A stretch of DNA of 64,000 nucleotides, from contig OY821517.1 in assembly GCA_963682025.1 (NCBI GenBank), positions 94,113,946 to 94,177,945 of the forward strand, read 5' to 3'. Both the position numbers and the translations under genes were made by a program. Below, one piece after another: positions 23,011 through 34,401 of the stretch (position 1 is its first letter; each line of letters opens with the position of its first letter). Under the pieces are notes generated by a model. It saw nothing but the letters and a program-made list of their open reading frames with translations, ran no database searches and was not told the origin of the DNA. Origin of the DNA: Cordilura impudica. Taxonomy: Eukaryota > Arthropoda > Insecta > Diptera > Scathophagidae.

Positions 23011-23499
23011 ATATGGACACAGCTGTAAAAAAAATTTTAAATTCAGATTATTTTTTTTTTTTATTATTAATTTAGTACCAAGTTTACGAAATTGTTTACT
23101 TTTCAAATATTTTGTTTACATTTATTATACAGATATTAATGCAAACGTAAAATTCAAGTGAATCGTAACAAAGATTCGACATAGACAAATTTAACACTCT
23201 TCTTTGTTTGTTATGAGAATATATTTATTGTAAAGACTGAGCTCATCGAAATTCGTTTGGCAACCAATTTGAGCCACAATGCATCTGTGTATGAAAACTT
23301 TATATACAAACAAAAACTTAATTAATATTTCATGGGTACTATATGACCACTAATTCATAGGCACACCAAGTAGGGGTTAGTGGATATAGACACGTAATTC
23401 TCTCCTACGACGACACCATATTAAAATCGCCAGTGCTAAAAACGACTATATCTGGAATAGTCCTTGTGGTATTTATTTTCACTATGAGTTGCTCATATC

Positions 23500-23745
23500 C
23501 ATTTATGTGCAGGCGGCGGCATTATAAGAGGCCAATGACATAAGTCTGCACATGCATTGATTTTCAATAGCGATCTCCCAGAAGCTAATGGCATCTTATA
23601 ACTATTACAAAGTTCTCCTACATAGTTCCTAACGGTTTATCTCTACATTTTACACAAGTTTAAATAGACATACTTACAGACGGACGGATATTGCTGTGTT
23701 GAAATGAACTGGTGACTTTTCTTATTAAATAAAAAATTGCAAAAT
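23500..23745 (-). mobile_element. Helentron-like repeat, family B-type fragment
   Basis: GATTTTCAATAGCGATCTCC, GAAGCTAATGGCATCTTATA and TTACAGACGGACGGATATTG occur in the order of the body and microsatellite of this repeat class, in reverse orientation. The ends are not identifiable. Confidence 0.45.
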
Positions 23746-23764
23746 TGTAGTTCATTTCTTCCAA

Positions 23765-24035
23765 AGTTCTAATTTTCGAAACAGATTTTTAAGACGATTT
23801 CCTGAATGGAGCGCAGAGACTGGGCTTTTTGTTTAAAAAGGTGTCGCCGTAGTGGTTTTCTGACTGCATCGAATATCCAGAAACCACATGAAAATACAAT
23901 GGTTTTATCGTGGTGCAAAAACCAAGAGTAGCCTGCCAGTGTGTGAATAGCTTCACGCAAATGATACATAATACTCGAATAATAACTTTTCTTACTCACC
24001 ACACCACGATAATCAAAGAAACTCTTAACCTGACC
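23765..24035 (-). pseudogene. mariner transposase relic, catalytic region
   Basis: The minus strand reads SFFDYRGVV from about 24027, then KKSYYSSIMYHLREAIHTLA and WFLHHDK, followed by KPLRRHLFKQKAQSLRSIQE. 'FFD-RGVVH-EFLP' and 'Y---M-RLREAI' with 'W-LHHDNA' are characteristic of DD34D mariner transposases; HHD holds the second catalytic aspartate. The N-terminal third, the first catalytic aspartate and the 'YSPDLAPSD' block are missing or scrambled. No terminal repeats found. It is unrelated to the other mariners in the window. Confidence 0.7.
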
Positions 24036-24309
24036 TAATTTTTTTTAATGATTATCACGTAATCTTATTTATTTTTCTCAACTTTTTCACAATATTTATT
24101 CTATTGGTCGCTTCTTCAATATGATAGTCAGAAAGCTTAGTTCCAACTGAGACCTGAACTATATTTTGAAACGGCGATAACTGATCCTTTTTAAATTTGA
24201 ACAGTACATCTCTAATTGTCAACTTACGAATTTTCAGTACAAAATCTTTGATTCGCTGATGTCTACCCACTAGTTAATGTCATATTTGGATTAGATTCCT
24301 TGAATATTT

Positions 24310-24965
24310 CCTGCATATTGCTTACCGGCTTGAATTCAAGACTTGGAGTGTGCGAAAACCTGAACATATAGCAACAATGAGAGAGAAAAATCAACAAATT
24401 CAGGTTGCCTTCTTTTCGAGATTGGGAGTCAATGTGGATAAAGTACGACCAGGAGGTGCTAGTACTTCCAATGGTGGAAATACCACTAGAAGCTTTTTCT
24501 AGAATGTTGAAGTTTCGGCTAACATTACAGGCTTGGATGTTGCATTTTTACAACGATGCGCAACAATTTTAAGAGTTCTGTCAAGTGTATATTCAATAAA
24601 CATTGAATGTTTTGAAGAATATTGTTTAGAAACAGCGCGATTCCTGATCAACAAATATCCTTGGTATGATCTTCCAGAGTCGGTTCACAAAATCCTGATA
24701 CACAGTCCTCGCGCATTGTCAGAAATGATGATTCCTATTGTCTAGCTTTCAGAAGACGCTCAAGAAAGCCGAAACAAAAATCTCAAGGAATATCGTGAAT
24801 ATCACGTCAGAAAGACATCTAGACAACATAGCAATGAAGATATATTACACATGCTCCTAGTATGATCTGATCCGCGTAGACGTGGTAAATTGAAAATGGA
24901 TCATGTTGACAAATTTCCAGCAGAAATGCTTAATCTACTTGATATTGATAGACAAAATTGATATG
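24310..24965 (+). pseudogene. Transib/RAG1-core-like transposase relic
   Basis: The reading continues, with two in-frame stops (24500 and 24742) and a third near 24865, as FFSRLGVNVDKVRPGGASTS, GGNTTRSFF, ITGLDVAFLQRCATILRVLS, YCLETARFLINKYPWYDLPE, SVHKILIHSPRAL, LSEDAQESRNKNLKEYREYH and EDILHMLL-SDP. The pattern 'GNTARRFF ... HK-L-H ... SE-A-E-RNK--R-YR--H-RK-SR' is that of the C-terminal catalytic part of Transib transposases and of the vertebrate RAG1 core, where the glutamate in the SE-x-x-E-x-x-N-K block completes the catalytic triad. I recognise this from family memory, not from a search. The N-terminal half and the inverted repeats were not found. The frame 24533-24745 is part of this relic. 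Confidence 0.6.
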
Positions 24966-27094
24966 CCATGTTCTTTAATTATATAATAAATTATGGTTTA
25001 ATCTTTTCTTAATTTTTTGTTCCTTACAAATGAACAAAAATTAATTTTTTCAATAAACTCGGCAAGTATTTATGAATAGACATTAAAATAAAAAAATATT
25101 TTAATATATATTTTTAAATATAAATTTGCACCAAAAAAAAAAAAAAATATTTTTTATTTAATTTTTTTTAAACTTAGTTAAAAAAAGTGTGGCTATAAAT
25201 TTATCTTTTAAAATTTCTTGATAAATTAATTAAATTACATTTAGTTAGCTTTCCAACAAGCCATCAAGCATCCAATTCTGATAAGTCGTTCAGAAGTTAT
25301 TAATTTTCATCGTAAAAAACAGCAAATCGAACACTGTGGAGCGTAGTGAAAACACACTATTAATGTCATCTCTACATTTTATGAAAACAAAAAAAAAATT
25401 TGATCAGCTTAAAATTGAAAAAGTTAAATGGCAAATTTAAATATTTGACTTTGATTAATACAATAAATGAACAATGTTTTGAAATGGGTTAAAAAATTCA
25501 ACCGACCCAATATAAAGGTCATTTTTTATGGTTGTCGAAGTTGTTATTGGAAGCTGCTGCGTCAGTTACTTGTTAATCGAAAATAAAAGAGCCCTTATGT
25601 TCCAGTGTGTATTCAGCAATTGCAACATGAATATTTTAGAGTGAAATGTAATCTGAAACATGAAATAAGATAAAACAATGTGAAAAGGTGCAAAATCATA
25701 CTGATTAAATTACGTCTGCTGTTATTTGTTGTTATTGGAGTTGGTGATGGAGCCAGTTATAAAAATGATTCAAGGTTTCGGAATGCAGGAAGAGTATTGT
25801 ATTCCAATGTTTAACTGACATTTTATTGATTACTCGTATATAGATGCTAGTATTTTCATTTTGTTTACTTATGCCACATTTTTTTTTATAATAAACAACA
25901 TTTTTTTCTTTAATATAAAAATGCATCGAAAACAAACTGTTGGATAGACAAAATCGATGCTGTTGCCCAGTTGTATTTATGCCAGTAAGTGGTACTGTTT
26001 ATAACACTCAGCCCAACCCAAACCAATATAGGGAACTGATTTTATATATATATTTTTTTTAATAGTTTTATTGTTTATTATAAAGTGATGTAGTGTTGCA
26101 TGGTCTGACAGCATGGCAGTACGAGTACTATTATTACTATTTTCATAACTTTTATATGTTTCTGACTTTTCAGTTGGGTGATGATAAGTTACGTTTATAT
26201 TTCTCTTTGACTTCAATTTTGTTTTCTCGCTCATATATATGTCTCATATTATTTTCTTATTCGTTTGCATGTGGGTCTTGCAACCAAATGCATTGTCTAT
26301 TTGGTGCATTGTACTGTTTAAACATGTGATTTTGCTTATCTGTAGTGTCTGAATGACTTTCAGTTTCTTGGAGATTTGTTTAGAGTATTGAATATAATTT
26401 GAGGCTTGCTTTTGGTACGAGTTTACTATAACAATGAGTATGACACTTATATTTTTTTTGCACTTTAGTGTTTTTTTTTTTTTAGAAAAAAAAAAATATA
26501 ACATAATAAATTGTAGCAAAAAACCCACCTACCTTGTCCATGTGACTGGCTTTCGCTTTCAATATTCACATTGAATATAAACAGTTTTATTTATTATGAA
26601 TTTTGATTAAAATCGATACCCTACAGTCCGCTGATGTGAAACTATCATAAAATGTATTAGATATCAAAAAGTGATATCTACAGAATTTCGGAAAAAGTAT
26701 CGCTCATTTGCGCGAAGACCTGCATAACTCAAAACAAGGCGGTTTTTGAGTTAATGATACAGAAATATGTGTCACACCGGTATTAATATTTCTTTCTCAC
26801 ATAGAGTGACGACTGAAAATGTTTTATACTTTAGCCAGCAGTTAGGCACAATTGAAAACTTTAAATGCATTTATCTCTTGAGTTTGCCGGTCCTCACGCA
26901 TATGAGCGATATTATTATATGGAATTATATGTATAATAGATATGTATTGGGTATATATTATACTTATAACATGTTGAGTCAGTTAAAGTTAAACTGAAAT
27001 GTGAAAATTTCGAAAAAGCGTGATCATAAAATTTTTCCGAAATGCCCTCAAGCATCTGAAAATTTTGAGAACATGTTTCAAGGAACGAAATTGC
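24966..27094. other. AT-rich DNA without recognised genes
   Basis: Poly-A/T-rich throughout (for example 25132-25147). Frames at 25732-25935, 25977-26234, 26093-26329, 26244-26528 and 26767-26997 overlap each other on both strands, are low complexity and show no known domain. Two direct tetranucleotide-like stretches at 26663-26690 (GATATC-AAAAAGTGATATC) form a small palindrome. Confidence 0.45.
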
Positions 27095-27935
27095 AATATC
27101 TCATTTCATTTCATTTCATTTATTTATTAAAATTTGTAATCAAAAGCCTATTGGCCTAAAAAATTACATAGCTTATCTCATAATAGGCAAATAAGTATGT
27201 ATATGAATAACTTAAATTAATAAAGAATAATAAAATCTAACTAATAAATCAAAGCTATCAACCTTCCCTATCGCACGAATATGTAAATTCTCAATTAATT
27301 ACTAATAATAATTATCAACAATAGTATAAAGGACTACAGTAGCAAGCAAAAAAAAAAAATAAATTTAATTAAATTTAATTAAGTTTAATTAAATGTGATC
27401 TTTAAATAATTTTTGAAAATCATAGATGCTCAACGAAAAATTTCGCTCGTTGTAAGTCAGTACATTATTCCATAGCCTCGAGACTTTAACAACAAAGGAG
27501 CGTTGCATAAATAGAGTATGTATTGTAAGACATACAATTGAAGACGTTCGCATTGAGTGCGAGAAATGAAATAAGTCATGCAAATACTGTGGGTTACCAG
27601 ATTTCAAAGTTTTATAAAACAAGGTTATTAATCGTAAACTTATAAAGTCATCAAAGCTCAATCCCAGGAAATCTATCGTTTCCGCCGAAACGTGATCATT
27701 GAAATTCAGAGCATATACAAAGCGTATAACTCTGTTAAAGCACTTTCTTAACCTCATAATATTAGTAGCTGAAGTGGAAGAGTACACTTCTATTCCGTAC
27801 AGAAATATTGGCATTATTATAGACTTGTCAATAAATTTTCTAATATGAAAAGGAAAATAGTATCCTAAGCTATTAATTTTCCTAAGACTAAAAGAGACTC
27901 TGGATTTCATGGATCATTCCATTCCAAATCAGCGA
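27095..27935 (-). pseudogene. 5'-truncated LINE with a pentanucleotide 3' tail
   Basis: The minus-strand frame 27910-27389 is open for 173 residues. It contains PFHIRKFIDKSIIMPIFLYG and KCFNRVIRFVYALNFNDHVS, later SVVKVSRLWNNVL-like text (SFVVKVSRLWNNVL), the region after the reverse-transcriptase catalytic site ('thumb' and C-terminal part) of a jockey-superfamily LINE. The 3' untranslated part runs on to four TGAAA-type pentamers at 27101-27120, which look like the element's simple-repeat tail. A small AATTTAATT array at 27363-27392 marks the start of the 3' leader. Everything 5' of the thumb is missing, as expected from incomplete reverse transcription. The open frame suggests it is younger than the other LINEs here. 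Confidence 0.75.
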
Positions 27936-29394
27936 ACATATTTAAATTTTCAACCCAACCATTTCAAAACTCAGTGAGACTTTCAGGAATCGTATTTCTT
28001 GAGTTAAATTTTTTTTATATAAGAATATATTTTAAATATTTAAGTCTCAATGAGTTTTCATTTAAATGCTTTTTAGAATTGGGAAATTTATCAAACTTTT
28101 CAAATTATATTAGGGACACGGAAGTTTATGATCCCTCATTTATAAGATGAAATCTTACATGATTTTGAAATTTAAGATTGCGGATATTTAAAGATTCTTC
28201 AAATGTTGTGAAATAAGTAAATCTAAAAATTATATCAATAAAAATCCAGTAAGATAAAAATGTAGGGTGTTTGTGATGTTGACCTGTGTTGAAGTTTGAA
28301 ATTGTTTCTATTTCGGCTTAATGTCTTTTGTTGCATGTTACTAAAATAAAACACACAAGATTCGTAAGATAAAAATTTCAGTTATAAACATGTAAAAGTG
28401 TTAAACTAGGCTGTGTCGAAGTTTAGAATCGCACCACGCATGTTCTAAATACGATATTAGAACCAAGATTATCACCACTAAGAAACAAAATATGGCTACA
28501 TTTCTAATTATAATGGCTGCATTTTTTAAAAGTATGTTTAAAATTAACACGATAATAACAAAAATAGTAGCCATTTTCGTGCCTTTTTAATTACGTGCAA
28601 TTATTAAAAGTAATTAGTATGAATGTAAATACATACAATTACATTTTTTTTTTCATTTTCAATGGTGCGTGGTAAAGGAGAAGAAAGCATAGATTTGTAA
28701 AATTCATAACTAGACTGTATTCGTAATCGGACCGATTTCTGGCATTTCAGCCTTCATTAGCGATTTATCGAACATTATGGATTTTGACGTCACTTTTTTT
28801 TTGTTTATCAGCGATGCATACAAATTATTGTGCGCTTGTTGTTTTTTTTTCATGCGAACGTTCACATGTGCAAAAAACAAAAACTACAACCAAACAAAAA
28901 TGTCAGTATGTATGCATCGATGAGACATAGCTGTGGTGAGGAGCAGTGATTTAAAAGTGAATTAAAAATGCCTTAATAAAGCGAATTGGAATTTTTATTT
29001 TTCATTTTCTTCCTTTTGTAGATCTCAGAAGTGAGAGAAAAGAAAATAACTCGTATGTACAAATTTTTGCATTCGCGTGTTTTTTACTATGTTAATTTAC
29101 CGTTCCTTTGATTTGGTAAATGATTTTGTTGTTGTTATTCATGTTTCTGTTAATGCAGATTTTAGTTTAAGTGTCTGTTTGGTAAACTGGGTTAACTTAA
29201 AAATGCGCATTTCGTAAATAAAATCAAAATTCCAAATCATTTAAAATTATCGGAAAGCTATTGGCTCTTCAACAATAGTAATTAAAAAAAAAATAATAAA
29301 AGAAATCTATCAGTGGTTATAAGTATCCTGAAAAGGATATATATTATATTACTATATATTACTCCCCAAGCAATGCTTACAGGTCGCCTGAACT
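27936..29394. other. AT-rich DNA without recognised genes
   Basis: No coding similarity found. The 28790-28940 portion is richer in CA/TG and AC-type words (ACAAAAACTACAACCAAACA) and less AT-biased but lacks an open frame. No mobile-element ends identified. Confidence 0.45.
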
Positions 29395-29985
29395 TTCAAC
29401 CATTAACGACGCACGTTTTATGAAGAGAAGGTAAAGGCATGGTTGAAGGTTCGCCAGCGAGCACAGGTGAATCCAAGTTCAACCGATTTCAACAAACAGT
29501 TAAACATGCTAAAGGCAACATTATGGCATTAGGCTGCTTTACTTGGTGGCATATTTCACCTCTGCAAAAAATTTATATTATCATGCAAAAAGAAAATTAT
29601 TTGGTAATTTTAGGGACTCATCTTCACTTATTTATTGATATAAGTGCATATCCTGTAGATATAAGTGCTGAAGTCACATTTCAGCAGAATGGCGATCTAG
29701 AACATACCTCCAAAATTGTTAAGGAATGGTTGTGTGGCCAAAAATTTCAACTAATGCAGTAGCCATATCAATCCAACTGAGAACTCGTGGTCAATCCCCA
29801 AAAGACGGTTCGGATAGTATCAAACAGCCTTATTGAACGGAAACGAGAGATGTCGGCATGTGCAGCTAGAGCGTTATATTATTACTGCACAGAAAACAGA
29901 TTCATTATGGCTACCGAATTTATTGCCAACCGAATTGCGATAATGCTAATAGATAACCGAGTTTCGTGTTCACTATGATTACAAT
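29395..29985 (+). pseudogene. Tc1-like transposase relic, C-terminal half
   Basis: A 107-residue open stretch (29439-29762) reads FQQTVKHAKGNIMALGCFTW, then VTFQQNGDLEHTSKIVKEWL and GQKFQLMQ. 'TVKHGGG-IMVWGCF', 'FQQD-DPKHTSK-VKEWL' and the following 'W-AQSPDLNPIENLW' define Tc1 transposases. Here the second catalytic Asp is changed to Asn (QQN) and the third block is present in another frame as HINPTENSW-I near 29765, so the SPDL part is gone. The next segment (KRRFG, stops, then SLIERKREM) is the usual C-terminus in broken frames. It is distinct from the 640-1353 relic. Confidence 0.75.
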
Positions 29986-30249
29986 TCTATTGTCTTAACA
30001 GTAAATATTTTATCATACTAGAAAACATACAGATGCTATTAAATTTCTGCTAATACAATCGAAAATACAGTTGTTCCACTTCAGAACAATTCGGTTGGCG
30101 AATATTTTTTCTTTATATATATTATAAAAAATCTGGATCAATTACTAATAACGAATAATATTCTTCTATCCGAGCTGAATTTAATCTTCTCAATTCAAAA
30201 CTTTAAAAAAGTATTTGAATAATACCAAAATTAATTATGAATCCAGTGA

Positions 30250-33115
30250 TAATATGTTCATCAGTAATATGTTTCCTGATTTTTTGCTACCACGTATTCT
30301 GACGCTATCTATGATAACTTAAACACGTATCCATTTCATATAGCAGAACATCAGTCTATAGCACTCTGCATCAACAATAATTCTCAAATCGTTACCCATT
30401 TAGAAAGTTTCAAAACTTCATTTTATAATGGTCCGGATGGTGTTCCCAGGTGCATTTTAACTAATTGTGCTGATACTTTAGCTACCCCTTTATCAATAAC
30501 TAGATGTAACCCGGTGTGCTTCGCTACACCCTCCCCCTCCCCTCCCCTTCCGAATCGTTATGAAGGGCTTACGCAAAGTCCCAAGGCTCTCACTAATACA
30601 GTAATTCAGATATATCACATTTAATATTAAGTTTGTGTGCGCGTGGACATTTGTCTAATCCCGCCCATTTTTTTGTCTGACTACTCACGTTAATAATAGA
30701 TGACCTGAGACAGATTTGCAAAGCTTTCTCTATTATATATATATGATATTAAAAAATAACTTTGTATGGGAGGTGCCACGCCCACTAAAATTATTTAAAA
30801 AAATACAGCATGCAGCAAGCACTTTCCATATCCGCAGTAAGACTCTGCGAAAATTTCAGATAGATCAGATGAGTAGTTACGGAGACTACCTCCTACAAAC
30901 AAACAAACAAACACACATTACCTCTTTATTGTGTTAGTATAGATTATTAGTATATATTTTTAATTTCTATATACAACGTTTTTTTTTTTTGCATTTGCTA
31001 CAGCAAGGTGCATGTAGCTGCCCATGAGAAAAACATGGATTTTCCAAATTAGATCTGGCAACACATAACTTGAACTTAAAATATCATTTAGCGATTTTTG
31101 ATTTTGACCGTTTTTGATTTTGAAGATTTTTGTTTTTTGGGCGATTTTTATTTTTCGCGATTTTTTTTTCTGGCGATATATTTTCCACGACAATCACATT
31201 GATAACTAATGTACTTTTCAAAAGACTCTCGCTTTCGTAGTACTTAATATTTTTATATAGGAGGTGCCACGCCCATTAATCCCATCCCACCCAATTTTTA
31301 TTGGACTACTCAAATTAATATCTGATGGACTCTTGCAAAATGTCGAGTCTTTCCCTTTTATAGTACACCAGTTATATGATATTAGATATCTACTTTGAAT
31401 GGACGGTGCTACGTCCATTGCTTCGCTCACTTCCATTTTTTTGTTCGACTAATCATACTAAGATCTGATGGGGTCATGCAAAGTGTCAAAGCTTCCCTTT
31501 TTTAGTACACCAGTACCTTGGTATCACTGCTCCGATCACTCCCTTTTTTATATAACTAATCACATAAATAACTTATGGGCTCCCACAAAGTACCAAGACT
31601 CTAACTATGACAGTACTCGAGATATATGGCATTTTATATTTACTTTGTATGGCAGGTACCACGCCTATTGGTCAGGTACTGTCCATTTCTTGTCCGACAT
31701 CAGACAAATTTGAAGAGATCTCTCTATCACAGTACTCGAGATATAAAATGTGAATTATTACTTGTATGGGAGGTACCACGCCCACTTATCCGATCCCGCC
31801 CATTTCCAGCGTAGCTACTAATATTAACAATAGGTACCCTCTCACAAATTTGTAAAGCTCTGCCTCTCATAGTTCTCATTATTATTATATTAGTATAGAG
31901 GTTCAACATATCAATAAAATATGGGTACTTTCCCAAACATTGGAAGGATTCCTTCGTCATTCCATTATTTAAATCTGGAAATAGGTCAAATGTTACGATC
32001 TATAGAGGTATTGCCAAGCTCAGTTCAATTCGCAAGCTCTTCGAGAAGTATGTAACTGAACTTTTATTCCATCAAGCTTCTTCCGTTTTGTCATGGATTG
32101 CGAAAATGCTGCTCAGTTATGACAAATCTGTTGCAACTAAGAACTTTAGTAAATCGTAGATTTAACAACTGTCAACAAACTGATGTTATTTTCCCTGATT
32201 TCAGTAAAGCTTCTGACAAAGTTAATCACAATCATCTCCTGGAAAAATTTCATCTAATGGGATTTGCTGCCAATACTCTAAATACCCTTATCCTTTGTGC
32301 AGAAAACAGTGTGTTAGATTTAATATAAACTCTAAAAACACTATTGTAAATTCTGGTGTGCCGCAAGGTAGCCACCTTGGACCAATACCATTCTCAGTCA
32401 TCACTAATGATCTTCCGTATGTAATTAAATTTTGCAACGATCTTATGTATGCTGATGATGAGAAAATCGTCCTAGTTATAAAAAACTATCTGATCAAATA
32501 TACCTTCAATAAGATTTAGACAGTTTTTGCATTTGGTGTAAATTTAATCTGAGACATTTATATATAAAAAAAATTTAAACATATGTATGTGCATTTCAAG
32601 AGACTGGAATACCTTGGGAAACTATTCTTTAGGTGGCTGCCAGCTGGAGTTGGTAAAAGAATTTTTGGATCTTGGAATAATGTTTGATATAAAATTAAAT
32701 TTTGTACAACATATTACGACAAAAATCAATAACGCTAGTGGTGTGCTTGTAAGACCTATTCTAGAATACGGTTCATTAATCTGGGATCTTTACTATAATG
32801 TTCATAGTAACCGTGTCAAGTCTGTTCAAAAACAATTTCTTCTCTTCTTCTTGCGAAGTTTATATTTGAACCTTGTTGATGAATTTCCATCTTATACTAC
32901 TCGTCTTGCTTAAATTAAATTGCCTATATTAAAAAGTCGTAGGACTACGCTGAATGCTGTCTTCTTAACAAATTTGATAAATTGTGATGTCTGCTTTGAT
33001 TTCCTGCTCAACAATATTAAATTTAATGTTCCACAACGATCTCTTCAAGTAGTTCGTGCGAATTACGCAAATTCTGACCCTTTTATGAAAATATGTAAAA
33101 GTTTTAATTAATTGA
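30250..33115 (+). pseudogene. LINE reverse transcriptase, interrupted by Helitron sequence
   Basis: Reverse transcriptase of a jockey-superfamily LINE in two pieces. The first holds GPDGVPRCILTNCADTLATP (about 30431-30492). After the insert it continues from about 31902 as FNISIKYGYFPKHWKDSFVI, PLFKSGNRSNV, IAKLSSIRKLFEKYV, then in shifted frames FSKASDKVNHNHLLEKFHLM, VPQGSHLGPIPFSVITNDLP and MYADDEK, with the YADD catalytic site at 32448-32459. The C-terminal part (32587-33111) is open apart from one stop: PILEYGSLIWDLYYN, then LPILKSRRTTLNAVFLTNLI and FNVPQRSLQ. No endonuclease domain was found upstream, so it is 5' truncated or rearranged. An A-rich 3' part follows to about 33290. Confidence 0.85.
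30500..31899 (-). mobile_element. Helitron insertion (non-autonomous, with ~135-base internal repeats)
   Basis: Sits exactly between the two LINE pieces. On the minus strand the 3' terminus is canonical: hairpin GGTGTAGCGAAGCACACC, twelve bases, then CTAG at 30503-30500, followed by T. Minus-strand 5' termini starting TCTATACTAA occur twice, at 30942 and at 31899, each with the TC start used by Helitrons. The interval 30500-30942 is therefore a complete short Helitron, and 30943-31899 is a second, 3'-damaged one or the remainder of a larger composite. The interior repeats a degenerate monomer of about 135 bases with TATGGGAGGTGCCACGCCCA and a later CCGCCCATTTTTTTGTC block, seen near 30765, 31258, 31400, 31640 and 31768. 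No Rep/helicase coding is present. Confidence 0.75.
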
Positions 33116-33289
33116 ATGTCTTTATTGATTTATCTGTAAATGTTTGTGTAATTAAACAAAATATTATTTTATTTTTGGACACTTAATAAAAAATCGTTGT
33201 TTGTTAATTTCAATTATATAATTATTTATACTGTGTGTAAGGATTGATTTACATAGAGTAATTAAATAAATAAAATAAAAATTAAAATA

Positions 33290-33649
33290 ACAATGAAATT
33301 ATTCAAAACATGGTAGAAGTTTCTTGAGTAATAAGGGAATATGGAAAATACTAAAATTATAAACCATTGCAATTGTAGTCGAAAGTTGCAAAATTGAATA
33401 AATGAGTCATTTTAGTTTTTGTTGTTTTAATGTTTTAAATTCAGTTTTGCTAAATATTAAAAACAACTCATTTACAAAAAAAGATTTGAAATTACTTTGT
33501 TATTCCAACACATAGAAAAATATACTCTACTCTGCTCTCCATTGTATAAGCCCTTGTTCTGTTACGTATAAACATTTTCAAAATTTTGAGTTTTTTATAG
33601 GATAGTTTATCGGAGTATATTTATATTTTCATACCTCATTCTTCAGCTT
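33290..33649. other. AT-rich DNA without recognised features
   Basis: Nothing beyond A/T-rich sequence was seen between the LINE tail and the family B fragment. Confidence 0.4.
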
Positions 33650-33890
33650 ATCGGTCTTGATGGTCCAAATTCCATACCAACTTGCTCGAAAAAATTACAA
33701 ACAATACTGTCCTAAGTTTCAACTGACAGACGGACAGACGGGTATCACTATATCGAATCAAGTAGTTACAAGAATAAAGAATATGTAACATTTTTGAGAT
33801 GGCAAAAAAATTTTTCGATGCGTTACAAATGGAATGACGAAAAGATTTAAACCTTCTGCACAGTAGTGTGCGGGGCATAGTAAAAAATAT
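33650..33890 (-). mobile_element. Helentron-like repeat, family B, fragment
   Basis: AACTGACAGACGGACAGACG at 33719, then ATTTTTCGATGCGTTACAAA, TGGAATGACGAAAAG and CAGTAGTGTGCGGGGCATAG match, in order, the microsatellite and terminal part of family B as seen at 22240-22390. Minus-strand frames here read through the repeat. Confidence 0.65.
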
Positions 33891-34009
33891 ATATATAACC
33901 AGAAATAAAGTTGAATTTACATGGATTGACCCATAGTAAAAGATGGGTTGTGGTGTCCGATTTTCAGTGTTATCACTGCATGAACTTTCGACCTCCACTC
34001 CAAGAGTAC

Positions 34010-34100
34010 ACTTTCTCAGTACCATCCACGCCACTGCACAGAGGGTATATAACAGCTTGTCATTCCGTCTGTAGCGCATCGAAATATATATAAATATATA
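34010..34100 (+). mobile_element. Helentron-like repeat, family B, end fragment
   Basis: CACAGAGGGTATATAACAGC, then TTGTCATTCCGTCTGTAGCG and CATCGAAATATATATAAA: the TATACCC-type end of family B in forward orientation, opposed to the copy at 33650. Confidence 0.55.
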
Positions 34101-34398
34101 TATTAGAGTGGTCCTACGTTATATGGACATTTTTCGAATTGTGACGTTGAGGATAGCCATGGTCCAGTTTGTTACCTTTCAATATAAAACTAATAAATGT
34201 CAAGTTTGGGTACAATCATATAAAGAAAAGTCGCGCCGGAAATCGATTGAAAATTTCAAGTGTGTTTATATGGTGAAAATGTGACTTTTTTGAGATTTTA
34301 CGAAAATTTCGTTCTATAGTTTAATTTTCCCGACAAGTTGTTGTAAGAATCGTATTGAATTATTTTTTATATTCCATATTCTTTTGAATAAATTGTCT
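34101..34398 (+). repeat. Dispersed repeat, family C
   Basis: Shares a diagnostic stretch with 44824-45046: ATATATATATTxGAGTG, then AAAGAAAAGTCG, CGATTGAAAATTTCAA, TTTTACGAAAATTTC and CGACAAGTTGTT, in the same order and spacing. It has no coding potential and its class is unknown. One edge abuts a family B end and the other a family A end. Confidence 0.7.
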
Positions 34399-34401
34399 TT
34401 T

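Noticed and set aside
22682..23161. 159-residue plus-strand open frame
   Set aside because: It runs through a family B repeat, including the GTCCGTCCGTCTGT microsatellite, and has no domain or start context.
24055..24270. 71-residue minus-strand open frame between the mariner and Transib-like relics
   Set aside because: Composition is protein-like, but I could not match it to either neighbour or to any family, so it is not reported as a gene.
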